A stretch of 64,000 nucleotides of DNA from Clostridia bacterium (GTDB lineage: Bacteria > Bacillota > Clostridia > Oscillospirales > Acutalibacteraceae): positions 48,203-112,202 of the forward strand of contig JAFTWE010000014.1 in the NCBI GenBank assembly GCA_017465465.1, in the 5' to 3' direction. Below, piece after piece: positions 15,908-23,446 of this stretch (positions are counted from its first letter, which is position 1; the number at the start of each line of letters is the position of its first letter). Both the position numbers and the translations under genes were made by a program. The notes beneath the pieces were generated by a model. The model saw only the letters and a program-made list of their open reading frames with translations, did not search any database and was not told where the DNA came from.

Positions 15908-15932
15908 TTATCGATAACACAGATATCGATAA
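15908..15932. promoter_or_regulatory. Paired TATCGATA sites upstream of rex
   Basis: TTATCGATA and TATCGATAA form perfect nine-base arms around seven bases, and each arm holds the eight-base palindrome TATCGATA. It lies about 30 bases upstream of the rex -35, a position suited to an activator. Confidence 0.4.
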
Positions 15933-15940
15933 ATAAAAAC

Positions 15941-15970
15941 AAACCCGACCTCAATTAAGAGATCGGGTTT
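15941..15970 (-). terminator. Terminator of the second lysR gene
   Basis: AAACCCGA-C-CTC pairs with GAG-A-TCGGGTTT around AATTAA, with one mismatch; on the minus strand a T-rich tail follows. Confidence 0.8.
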
Positions 15971-15982
15971 ATATGCCTTATA

Positions 15983-16903
15983 TTAAAGATATTTTCTTTT
16001 AGATTCACACAGCTCTGTAATAAACTGCCTGTCAAGTTTTGATAATTTGTATCCATTTTTGTAAATCAGAACATCCTTATATATCTTTTTGTTGTCTATA
16101 CATTTTTTCTGAATAAGATTATATCTTTTCAAAAGACTCTCGGGAGCAGGAGAAACCCACATAAAGGTTTCAGGATTGTTTGAAAGTAAATCAAACTGAC
16201 TTGCTCTTTCAAATATAAATATACGACGGTCGACGTTGTCAGGAAGCTCTTCCTTTACCACTTTTGAAAGCGGCATTGAAGGTACATACGGGTCAGCATG
16301 TGCTATTTCAATGTAATCTGCAAGGTCATCAAAGGTTATTTCTTCCTTTTTGGCCAAGGGGCTGTCGGCACTCATTATCAGCGAATAAGTAAACTCAGTG
16401 ACCAACTCATAACAGAAACCTTTTTCTTCAAGCATTGATTTGAAATACTTATCATAATTCTCTGCATATCTTATAATACCGAGTTTGTAATCGTGCTCAA
16501 GTATATTGCGGATTGTACGCTGAGAATTTGTTTCTTTGTAGAATATTTCAGCAGCTTCTTTGGAAAGTGATTTTGAAAACTGCGAAAACGCTTCAGAAAT
16601 GTAACAAGCTCTCGGTACAGAAATTGAAAAACGCTGCTTTTTTACCGAACCTTTTTTATAAAAGCTTTCAACCTCATCAATCTGATTAAGAATTCCCTTT
16701 GCATAATTTATGAATTCTTCACCTTCGGGAGTGAGCTCCATACCTTTTGTAGTACGCTCAAAGATTGATATTCCTATGTCTGCTTCAAGCTCTTTGATAG
16801 AACGACTGACATTAGGTGCCGCTATCAATAAAGTTTCCGCTGCTTTATTCAGAGAACCGGCTTTAGCAACCTCCACTGCATATTTCATATGTAATAGATT
16901 CAC
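15983..16903 (-). CDS. LysR-family transcriptional regulator
   Basis: 306-aa LysR regulator from the GTG at 16903. That start is preferred because GAGGTGA lies just upstream and it places the helix-turn-helix (AKAGSLNKAAETLLIAAPNVSRSIKELEADIG) at the usual distance; a longer frame from 16948 has no ribosome binding site. The effector-binding domain follows. It has its own terminator and is not divergent from an obvious target: rex lies downstream and a secreted hydrolase converges on its promoter side. Effector and regulon are unknown. It is only distantly similar to the LysR at 4279. Confidence 0.88.
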   Translation of the reverse strand: MNLLHMKYAVEVAKAGSLNKAAETLLIAAPNVSRSIKELEADIGISIFERTTKGMELTPEGEEFINYAKGILNQIDEVESFYKKGSVKKQRFSISVPRACYISEAFSQFSKSLSKEAAEIFYKETNSQRTIRNILEHDYKLGIIRYAENYDKYFKSMLEEKGFCYELVTEFTYSLIMSADSPLAKKEEITFDDLADYIEIAHADPYVPSMPLSKVVKEELPDNVDRRIFIFERASQFDLLSNNPETFMWVSPAPESLLKRYNLIQKKCIDNKKIYKDVLIYKNGYKLSKLDRQFITELCESKRKYL

Positions 16904-17056
16904 AGATACTTCACCTCGTTTCAAAAGTATCGTAATTCGATTATACACTATTTTTTTACTTTGTTCAACAAATTTTGAAAATTAGTTTGCTATTATACAA
17001 TGTTTTTAATAATCAAACTATAGCTAACTAATCACCTACATATTAGCAAACCGCAA

Positions 17057-17094
17057 ACCTCCTTGTAAAATGGTATTACCAAATACAAGGAGGT
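17057..17094. repeat. 38-bp palindromic repeat, copy 2
   Basis: Identical to copy 1 at 3431 except for one loop base. Here the GGAGG is followed by T-rich sequence and no ORF. It lies between a lysR start and the end of a secreted hydrolase gene and could end that gene's transcript. Confidence 0.75.
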
Positions 17095-17126
17095 TGTTTT
17101 GTTTATTTATTCATTCATTTATTAAC

Positions 17127-18557
17127 TCAGATTTCTGCGAAGGCTTTGAAATAATTTGCAGCATTAGCTCTTGTAACTGTTGCACCGAAGCTGAATCCGC
17201 TGTCAACAAGTACATTGATTGCAAGCGAAATCGCCTTGAGCACGCCGGGGAAGCCTTTGTTAATTCCGCACTTGAAAAATGTGAACGCAAGCTTCATTGC
17301 GCTTGCCTCATCAGTATCATCTGTAGAATCATCTGTTCCGTTTATAACATTCATTGCCTGTGCAAGCTGGCCGTTTGTGAGGGCATCGTCAGGGCTGAAT
17401 GTTGTGTCAGATGTTGCGCTCATAATGCCGTTTAACAAAGCATATTCAATGTCATTATAATACTTATGACCGGGCTGGACATCTGTAAATTTCTTAGAAA
17501 TTTCAGGGTCGGGAAGAGCCTCAATAATTTTGTTAGCAATAAAAATATGACCGTCTGCATCGGGGTGGCTGTCAACATAAGTTGCGCCGTCGGTGTCAAC
17601 ATAAGTGTAGCCAAACTTTTCAGCGCCCTTAATCATAGGTCCGTTACCAACAGACATAATGAAATCAATAATTGTTGATGTGAGAGCGTCTGCCTCTGCA
17701 TCGCCTGCATCCTCACCGTTCACAGGCTCACCCTCTACGCCGTTATAATCATAATATTTACCCTTGTTGCCGTTGTCACTCATACCTACAACCATAAGAG
17801 TTACATCGGGGTTGAGGTCATAAATATCCTGAATCATAATATCCCAGTTGTTATAGAAATTTCCGAGACCGTATTCAAGAGCTGTGGGGATTGTTTCTAA
17901 AAGCTCGGGAAGTGCACCTGCAAGGTGAGCAATTTCTACAAGCTCCTCAATGTCACCAAGGTCAAGTTCGTTACTTGCGAGGAATTCCTGAAGCATCTTA
18001 ACATATTCGTCGGCAACATTTTCTTTTTCAAGAACATCTGCGATTACCCAAGTGAGGTATGCGCCCCAGTCATTACCGCCAACACCGAGAGTGATAAGGT
18101 CGGCATCTGCAATAGCCTGCTTATAAGCAGTTCTGAATTCTTCACTGCCTGCGTAACCAACTGCATCAAGCTGTGCGGGGTGGAAAAGGTAATCATCTGC
18201 ACCGTCAAAATCGTCCTCGAGCATATAACGGATTTCAATTGTTCTGAAACCCGGAGCGGCAAAAGCGGTCATCGACTTATCTTCAACAATAGCATTTGCA
18301 AGCACATCTGCATAAGAGCCGGGAACTCTGTAATATGTAGTTTCCTGATGTGCACGGTTAAATTCTCTGTCATCACTGCTTATCTGGTCACGGTAACCGC
18401 TGGCAACACTGTCACCAAGGAGAACATAGTTCTCATACTGACCGTAGTGAAGTGATACTGCATCCTGATTAAGCTCAGCCGCAAAGCACACAAATGAACC
18501 TGAAACAATGGCAAGCGTGAGCAAAACAGCAAGAGCTTTTTTAATTGCTTTTTTCAT
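17127..18557 (-). CDS. Secreted SGNH/GDSL hydrolase with S-layer-homology-like tail
   Basis: 476-aa exported protein. Residues 1-27 are a signal peptide (KKALAVLLTLAIVSGSFVCFA, Ala cleavage site). The SGNH esterase domain follows: catalytic Ser in GDSVASGY, GVGGNDW carrying the Gly/Asn oxyanion residues, and the Asp/His pair in DSHPDADGH. The final quarter has SLH-like repeats (FTDVQPGHKYYNDIEYALLN then FSPDDALTNGQLAQAMN), which in this group attach proteins to cell-wall polymer. It probably deacylates a lipid or polysaccharide at the surface; the substrate is unknown. AGGAGG precedes the start. Confidence 0.85.
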   Translation of the reverse strand: MKKAIKKALAVLLTLAIVSGSFVCFAAELNQDAVSLHYGQYENYVLLGDSVASGYRDQISSDDREFNRAHQETTYYRVPGSYADVLANAIVEDKSMTAFAAPGFRTIEIRYMLEDDFDGADDYLFHPAQLDAVGYAGSEEFRTAYKQAIADADLITLGVGGNDWGAYLTWVIADVLEKENVADEYVKMLQEFLASNELDLGDIEELVEIAHLAGALPELLETIPTALEYGLGNFYNNWDIMIQDIYDLNPDVTLMVVGMSDNGNKGKYYDYNGVEGEPVNGEDAGDAEADALTSTIIDFIMSVGNGPMIKGAEKFGYTYVDTDGATYVDSHPDADGHIFIANKIIEALPDPEISKKFTDVQPGHKYYNDIEYALLNGIMSATSDTTFSPDDALTNGQLAQAMNVINGTDDSTDDTDEASAMKLAFTFFKCGINKGFPGVLKAISLAINVLVDSGFSFGATVTRANAANYFKAFAEI

Positions 18558-18645
18558 TTTTATTCCTCCTGAAAATTGATTGTTCTTCGCTGTTAAAATA
18601 ATAACATATCATAATTGGTTTAATATTCCAAAAAAGTAAATTATA

Positions 18646-18674
18646 TTGCCAAAGCAAAAAATGTGGAGTATAAT
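18646..18674 (+). promoter_or_regulatory. Promoter of the HTH protein gene
   Basis: TTGCCA, 17-base spacer, TATAAT, then an AAGGGG ribosome binding site before ATG 18719. Confidence 0.75.
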
Positions 18675-18718
18675 TAAAGATGTGCAACAAGCACAATATT
18701 ATTTAAGGGGTAAGGGAT

Positions 18719-19225
18719 ATGGGAAAAGTATCAACAAAAGAAAACAAGTGTGTTTATCAATTAGCGAGGGAAGAACTGCATCTTACAAGGGCAGATGCAA
18801 CAACTTTTATTCCTGACAGTGCAGAATTTCCGGGAATGGACGGCGTTACTGAAAGCCGACTTGTCAAGATTGAGCACGGCGATGTAACCGTTCAGCCCGA
18901 GGATGTGGTTGCAATGGCAAAGAGATATAACAAGCCTGAGCTTCGCAATTACTATTGCTGTAACGAATGTGCAATCGGCAAAATCGATGCTCCCGAGGTT
19001 AAATTTAACAACAGCGTTTACGAAATTTTAGTTAATATGGCTGTTTCTCTTGAAAATGTAAATCACGAAAAAATCCGCCTTATGGAAATTCTGGAAGACG
19101 GTAAATTAGACAGCGATGAAATGGCTGACTATAAAAAAATTTCCAGGGAGCTTGAACATATTTCAATGACCATAGAAGCACTTCAACTCTGGTGCGAAAA
19201 AATGAAGCTCGGCAAAAACGAATAA
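18719..19225 (+). CDS. Helix-turn-helix domain protein
   Basis: 168 aa. Residues about 10-75 look like an XRE/Cro-type helix-turn-helix with an insertion between helices (YQLAREELHLTRADA, then GVTESRLVKIEHGDVTVQPEDVVAMAKRY). After it comes a cysteine trio (YYCCNECAIG), which might bind metal, and then a long helical region with coiled-coil character to the end. The combination resembles small Clostridial regulators that I cannot name further. It has its own promoter and terminator, so it is a single-gene unit. DNA target unknown. Confidence 0.72.
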   Translation: MGKVSTKENKCVYQLAREELHLTRADATTFIPDSAEFPGMDGVTESRLVKIEHGDVTVQPEDVVAMAKRYNKPELRNYYCCNECAIGKIDAPEVKFNNSVYEILVNMAVSLENVNHEKIRLMEILEDGKLDSDEMADYKKISRELEHISMTIEALQLWCEKMKLGKNE

Positions 19226-19232
19226 ACACACT

Positions 19233-19270
19233 ATGCACTTCAGCTTATCTGAAGTGCATTTTATTTTACG
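19233..19270 (+). terminator. Terminator of the HTH gene
   Basis: ATGCACTTCAG and CTGAAGTGCAT form an 11-base perfect stem with a five-base loop, then TTTATTTTA. Confidence 0.85.
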
Positions 19271-19419
19271 GAAAAAGGTAAAAACTGTATGTTTATTTTA
19301 CCGATAATGTTAATTACTTTTCCCAAAGCTCATTGTAAAATATATTCACAACAAAGGGCTTAAAGCTCATAGCATTTCCCTCTTGTTGGGTTATAGAGGG
19401 GAAACATCTGTCGATGCTG

Positions 19420-19448
19420 TTGAAAAAAGTAAAAACATAGTTTATAAT
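19420..19448 (+). promoter_or_regulatory. Promoter of the small membrane protein/GTPase unit
   Basis: TTGAAA, 17-base spacer, TATAAT. Just upstream, at about 19376-19405, a TTTCCCTCT/AGAGGGGAAA hairpin could be an operator. The rest of 19271-19419 shows no gene. Confidence 0.75.
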
Positions 19449-19477
19449 CAAGACAGGGCACGCAAGGGGGAAATGTT

Positions 19478-19528
19478 ATGGATTTTAACAAAAAAATGAA
19501 ACTGCAAGGGAGGATTATTTATGTTTGA
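19478..19528 (+). CDS. 16-aa upstream ORF
   Basis: ATG after AAGGGGG encodes MDFNKKMKLQGRIIYV and stops at 19526-19528, overlapping the ATG (19521) of the next gene in another frame. The next gene's AAGGGAGG ribosome binding site lies inside this ORF, so its translation must affect the following start. Likely a coupling leader rather than an active peptide. Confidence 0.45.
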   Translation: MDFNKKMKLQGRIIYV

Positions 19529-19757
19529 CATTATTTTTGATATTTTAGTTACCGTTGCTTTTATATGGTTGTTTATTAAAGTAATTAAGGTCTTTTTTAA
19601 AATCACTTGGGGCGTTGCAAAAATTGTTGCAGGCATTCTCCTTGTGTTGGCTTTACCTGCGCTGGTGCTATGCCTGATTTTTGCAAGCGGTGCGGTGCTG
19701 TTAGTTCCCCTCGCTCTTGTTGCAGGGGCGTTTGGATTAGTTAAACTGCTGAGTTAA
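19521..19757 (+). CDS. Small membrane protein (78 aa)
   Basis: 78-aa very hydrophobic protein with two or three membrane helices: about residues 3-22 (IIFDILVTVAFIWLFIKVI), 30-55 and 58-76. There are few charged residues apart from lysines at helix ends. No named family is recognised. It starts at ATG 19521 with AAGGGAGG eight bases upstream. The next gene, a GTPase with its own hydrophobic domain, lies 48 bases on and probably shares the transcript, so the two may act together at the membrane. Confidence 0.7.
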   Translation: MFDIIFDILVTVAFIWLFIKVIKVFFKITWGVAKIVAGILLVLALPALVLCLIFASGAVLLVPLALVAGAFGLVKLLS

Positions 19758-19767
19758 ATATTTGATA

Positions 19768-19792
19768 GAAAGCAGAAGCCTTATCTGCTTTC
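19768..19792 (+). promoter_or_regulatory. Hairpin abutting the GTPase ribosome binding site
   Basis: GAAAGCAGA and TCTGCTTTC pair perfectly (nine bases, seven-base loop), directly before AGGAGGG at 19793. It may tune translation or be an RNA-processing site; there is no T run, so it is not a standard terminator. Confidence 0.5.
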
Positions 19793-19805
19793 AGGAGGGT
19801 TTCAA

Positions 19806-20975
19806 ATGGAAGATAGCAGAAAAATAAATGTTCTTGTTCTCGGCAATTCCGGAGTTGGTAAAAGCACCTTAATCAAGGCTGTTTCGGGAACAGAAATTCA
19901 GACAGGTACAGGCGAAGGCAATACACAAAAAATTGATGTTTATGAATCAAACACCTGGCCGCTTCGGTTTATTGACACCAAAGGCTTTGAATATAAAAAA
20001 CTCGAACAAATAAAAACCATCTTTCAGATTAAGAAATTCACAAAAGAGCAGGTTGAATTAAGCAAAAATTCTGAAAGTCAAAACACAGGCATTGATGTGG
20101 TCTGGTATTGCATTGAGGGCACGTCAAGAAGATTTTTTGCCGACAACATTAAAATGATGAACACTGCAATCAGGGGTTGGAAGAATATCCCTGTTTTTGC
20201 AGTTATAACCAAATCTTATTCCGAGTCAGATATTGAGGATAATATATCCGCAGTTGAATCGGCATTTTCAAAAATCAAAAATATAAATCTTCAAAAAATT
20301 GTTCCTGTTGTAGCACAGGAATATGAAATTGACGAAGAAAAATCTGTTTTACCTAAAGGCATAGATGAGCTTTGCAGCCTTACTCTTGAATGCTCTGACG
20401 AAGCTGTTAAAATAAGCAGTGAAAACCAAAAAAGAATGATTTTGGAGCAAAAAAGAATTGTCGCAAATTTATCCATAGGCGGAGCTGCAACCGCAGGAGT
20501 TCTGGTAGGTGCGGCACCGATTTCATTTGCAGATTCGCTCATTCTTGTTCCTCTTGAAACCGCGCTGATTAAAAGCATTTTCAAAACCTACGGAATCGAC
20601 TTTTCGGGCGAATTGATTTCTGCGGTAATCGGTTCTGCCGCCATAACAAATGTTGCAAAAGCCTCGGTCAGTGCATTAAAGACTATACCCAACATTGCAG
20701 GAAATGTGCTAAATGCAGTTGTTGCAGGATTTTTTGTGGGAGCCATCGGTGAAGCAGTTGCAGCCCTGTGCGAAGCTATTTATCTTGAAAAAATCGAAAA
20801 AGATGAAATCGACCGGATTATTGACTTTGTTGCAGAAAAAATCAAAGACAATTCCATGCTTTCTTTTGCTGTTCGTTACATTCAAAAAAATTCAGAAAAG
20901 CTTGTAGGCAAATCTGCAAAAGAAATATTTAAAACAATTGATAAAGCTGTAAAAAAAGAAAAAGATTCAATTTGA
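19806..20975 (+). CDS. GTPase with C-terminal membrane-associated domain
   Basis: 389 aa. The N-terminal 180 residues are an Era/TrmE-like GTPase domain: Walker A GNSGVGKST (13-21), switch II DTKG (near 58), and a G4-like ITKS in place of the usual NKxD. The C-terminal half has alternating hydrophobic helices (GGAATAGVLVGAAPISFADSL, VVAGFFVGAIGEAVAALCEA) in the DUF697 style seen in membrane-linked GTPases. It follows a small membrane protein gene in the same unit. Such proteins are thought to act in envelope stress or membrane remodelling, but the function is open. The altered G4 makes guanine specificity less certain. Confidence 0.8.
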   Translation: MEDSRKINVLVLGNSGVGKSTLIKAVSGTEIQTGTGEGNTQKIDVYESNTWPLRFIDTKGFEYKKLEQIKTIFQIKKFTKEQVELSKNSESQNTGIDVVWYCIEGTSRRFFADNIKMMNTAIRGWKNIPVFAVITKSYSESDIEDNISAVESAFSKIKNINLQKIVPVVAQEYEIDEEKSVLPKGIDELCSLTLECSDEAVKISSENQKRMILEQKRIVANLSIGGAATAGVLVGAAPISFADSLILVPLETALIKSIFKTYGIDFSGELISAVIGSAAITNVAKASVSALKTIPNIAGNVLNAVVAGFFVGAIGEAVAALCEAIYLEKIEKDEIDRIIDFVAEKIKDNSMLSFAVRYIQKNSEKLVGKSAKEIFKTIDKAVKKEKDSI

Positions 20976-21046
20976 CACAGCAAAAATTTTACAGATATCC
21001 TCACCTCTTGGGGCAAGGATATTTCTGATTATAAAAAGGTGATTTT

Positions 21047-21886
21047 ATGTGGAAACAAAAATTAGGAATCGGAAACTTCGGTGGAGTTAACATCAGCACC
21101 AACGAACAAATCAAGCTTTTTAAAAAGGCAGGCTTTGATGCGTTTTTTACTGACTGGAGTTATGGCTCACCTGTTGACGAATGGGTAAAGACCGCAAAAG
21201 ACGAAAATATGATTTATCAGTCTATCCACGCACCGTTTAGCAAAAGTGACGATATGTGGTGCGACGACAAGGCGCTTGCCGAGATTGCAGAAAAAGAGCT
21301 TCTCGCCTGCCTCGCAGACTGTGAAAAATATGAAATTCCGATTATGGTTATGCACGCGATTATCGGCTTTGATAACCACAACCCTACCGAAACAGGAATT
21401 GAGCGCTTCGGCAAAATTGTTGACGCGGCTGAAAAAGCAGGCGTAAAGCTGGCATTTGAAAACACCGAGGGCGAAGAATATTTGTTCAAGCTTTTTGACG
21501 CTTTCGGCAACAGAAAAAATGTTGGCTTCTGTTGGGATACAGGTCACGAGATGTGCTACAACCATTCACAGGATTTATTAGCAAAATTGGGTGATAAGCT
21601 CATTGCAACTCACCTTAACGATAACCTTGGAATCAAGGATTTTGGCGGTGAAATTACCTGGCTTGACGATTTGCACCTGCTCCCCTTTGACGGCATTGCA
21701 AATTGGCAAAATATCGCCGACAGGCTTGATAAATGTAAATTTAACGACATTATGATGTTTGAACTAAACATAAAATCAAAGCCTGACCGCCACGAAAACG
21801 ACGGCTATGCGGCTATGGATTTTGAAGTTTACCTTGCCGAAGCATTCAAAAGAGCCTGCAGAGTTGCGGCTTTGAGAAAGAAATAA
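21047..21886 (+). CDS. Sugar phosphate isomerase/epimerase (xylose-isomerase-like TIM barrel)
   Basis: 279-aa TIM-barrel protein of the AP-endonuclease-2/xylose-isomerase-like superfamily. Expected metal ligands are visible: MVMHAIIGF, the glutamate in LAFENTEGE (about 140), the GFCWDTGHE block (about 166-174), and ATHLNDNLG (about 188). MFELNIK near the end gives the last glutamate. Members isomerise or epimerise sugars or inositols. The start is supported by an AAAGGTGAT site. It is a single gene with its own terminator, so no pathway can be assigned from neighbours. Confidence 0.85.
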   Translation: MWKQKLGIGNFGGVNISTNEQIKLFKKAGFDAFFTDWSYGSPVDEWVKTAKDENMIYQSIHAPFSKSDDMWCDDKALAEIAEKELLACLADCEKYEIPIMVMHAIIGFDNHNPTETGIERFGKIVDAAEKAGVKLAFENTEGEEYLFKLFDAFGNRKNVGFCWDTGHEMCYNHSQDLLAKLGDKLIATHLNDNLGIKDFGGEITWLDDLHLLPFDGIANWQNIADRLDKCKFNDIMMFELNIKSKPDRHENDGYAAMDFEVYLAEAFKRACRVAALRKK

Positions 21887-21888
21887 AA

Positions 21889-21913
21889 AAACTCTGTCAG
21901 CCGACAGAGTTTT
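21889..21913. terminator. Bidirectional terminator
   Basis: AAACTCTGTC and GACAGAGTTT form a ten-base stem with an AGCC loop between two convergent genes. Confidence 0.85.
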
Positions 21914-21917
21914 AATT

Positions 21918-22706
21918 TTATATCACACCATAAAAATGAACTATGTTCATATCCTCAGGCATATTCAGCCCGTGGCTTCCGCAACCGCCGTCAATTTCGT
22001 GGCATCCGTGGTCAGGAGCAAAGCCGATGAGAGTTTTATGGTTTTTCCAATTTTCCTCAACAGCTTTTCTCAATGTAGCAAAAGCATTTATATTATGCTT
22101 AAGTGCCTCAATTGACTCCTCGCCCTCAGGTGCGTGGCGGTGCATTGTTCCGTCATAATTGCCGTTATAAACTACAATCAAATCGTATTTATCTTCTTTA
22201 ATAATCTCAATAGCTTTTTCGTTTGCCTCATCGGGAGTTTCAACAATGAAATAATCCATTTCTCTTTCAAGGAAGATTTTTGACATACTGTCATTCCCTG
22301 TTGAAACGATGCAGGGCTTTTTGCCTGCTCTGATGAGGGCGTCAAAAACGCTGTCGGTTTTAACAACAGGCTTGATGTATGACTGAATTCCGTGAATTTC
22401 AGGCTCAACACCCGTATACATTGTTGCAAAGCAAACAGGAGTAACCGACGGCATAACAGTCTGCAAAGGAAGAGTAACATCACTGCCGAGCATAACGGGA
22501 GTAAAAAGATGAGTATATTTTTCAAAAATCCAAAGAGCAATCGCATCGGGGTTATACATGAGCACCCTGTCAATCCCCTTGCCCTCGGTTAATTTTGTAA
22601 GCACTTCAACAGGCTCGTCAGCCTCGTTTGGTTTTTCAACACCTAAAGCGTTGCACAAAGACGCCGCAATGCCTGTTAATTTTATCGGACAAAAAACATC
22701 CTGCAT
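21918..22706 (-). CDS. Alkaline-phosphatase-superfamily phosphodiesterase/nucleotide pyrophosphatase
   Basis: 262 aa from the ATG at 22706, chosen because GAGGTGA precedes it; a GTG three codons upstream lies within that site. The fold signs of the nucleotide pyrophosphatase/phosphodiesterase branch of the alkaline phosphatase superfamily are MPSVTPVCFATMYTG (Thr in the nucleophile region), HGIQSY, and the metal-binding FAPDHGCHEIDGGCGSHG. There is no signal peptide, so it acts in the cytoplasm, unusual for secreted relatives. It is short for the family (often above 350 aa). Substrate unknown. Divergent from the DUF1653 gene. Confidence 0.75.
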   Translation of the reverse strand: MQDVFCPIKLTGIAASLCNALGVEKPNEADEPVEVLTKLTEGKGIDRVLMYNPDAIALWIFEKYTHLFTPVMLGSDVTLPLQTVMPSVTPVCFATMYTGVEPEIHGIQSYIKPVVKTDSVFDALIRAGKKPCIVSTGNDSMSKIFLEREMDYFIVETPDEANEKAIEIIKEDKYDLIVVYNGNYDGTMHRHAPEGEESIEALKHNINAFATLRKAVEENWKNHKTLIGFAPDHGCHEIDGGCGSHGLNMPEDMNIVHFYGVI

Positions 22707-22751
22707 AAAAATCACCTCGGAAATTATTTTTTGAAAAATTATACAACTATT

Positions 22752-22780
22752 TTGACTAAATTACAACCGTATTGTATAAT
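22752..22780 (+). promoter_or_regulatory. Promoter of the DUF1653 gene
   Basis: TTGACT, 17-base spacer, TATAAT. Confidence 0.8.
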
Positions 22781-22797
22781 AAAAAAGAGGTGATTTT

Positions 22798-23016
22798 GTG
22801 AGCGTTAAATTGGGAAGGTACAGGCATTTTAAAGGCAACGAATACGAGGTTATTCACATTGCCAGACATTCTGAAACATTAGAAAATATGGTGGTTTACC
22901 GCGCACTTTACGGTGATGGTGATGTATGGGTACGCCCCGAGTCTATGTGGAATGAAACCGTCGAAAAAGACGGCAAAACATTCAAAAGATTTACCTACAT
23001 AGAAAAAGCCGACTGA
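22798..23016 (+). CDS. DUF1653 family protein
   Basis: 72 aa, almost all one DUF1653 domain: GRYRHFKGNEYEVIHIARHSET followed by MVVYRALYGDGDVWVRPESMW. The start is GTG 22798, set by AGAGGTGA; this context mirrors that of the divergent gene. The family is a small beta-barrel found in many bacteria, often stand-alone, with unknown role. A short GCCG-CTG/CAG-CGGC hairpin over 23006-23025 may end the transcript. Confidence 0.88.
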   Translation: MSVKLGRYRHFKGNEYEVIHIARHSETLENMVVYRALYGDGDVWVRPESMWNETVEKDGKTFKRFTYIEKAD

Positions 23017-23032
23017 AATCAGCCGGCAAATT

Positions 23033-23446
23033 TTAATATAAGGTTTTTGAAAGTATATAGCAGGTCCACAAAGCTATCACAAACGCGCCCTCTGCAGGGA
23101 TTGCAAGCTTGGTGTACGGGCATTTCCACCCTTTGTCAACACAAAGAAAAATGCTTCTTGTTACAAAAACGGTTGTTGCAAAAAATAATCCGCCAACAAG
23201 GGAATAAACAGGTGTTCCCAGCTTTATTGTAAGATACAAAAGGAATGCACCCAAGGCGAATGAAATTCCGCCGTAATACACACGGATTTCGGTTTTGCCT
23301 GCATTATCCACAGGCTTTACCGCAAAGCTTTCGGCATTTTTAATTGGATTGGTTATAAACACAACCGCCATACCGAAAAAGTAAAGCACCAAGCCGATAA
23401 CCGCAACCGACGCGGGTACATTTGTAAAAAACAGTTCTTTAATCAT
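23033..23446 (-). CDS. DUF4345-like membrane protein
   Basis: 137 aa with four membrane helices, at about residues 12-32, 58-78, 82-100 and 115-134. IRVYYGGISFALGAFLLY at the second helix is typical of the DUF4345 family, whose function is unknown. Its ATG overlaps the stop of the serine dehydratase gene (ATGA), so it is translated from that transcript. It may have a role in serine uptake or in membrane adaptation, but nothing in the sequence shows it. Confidence 0.7.
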   Translation of the reverse strand: MIKELFFTNVPASVAVIGLVLYFFGMAVVFITNPIKNAESFAVKPVDNAGKTEIRVYYGGISFALGAFLLYLTIKLGTPVYSLVGGLFFATTVFVTRSIFLCVDKGWKCPYTKLAIPAEGAFVIALWTCYILSKTLY

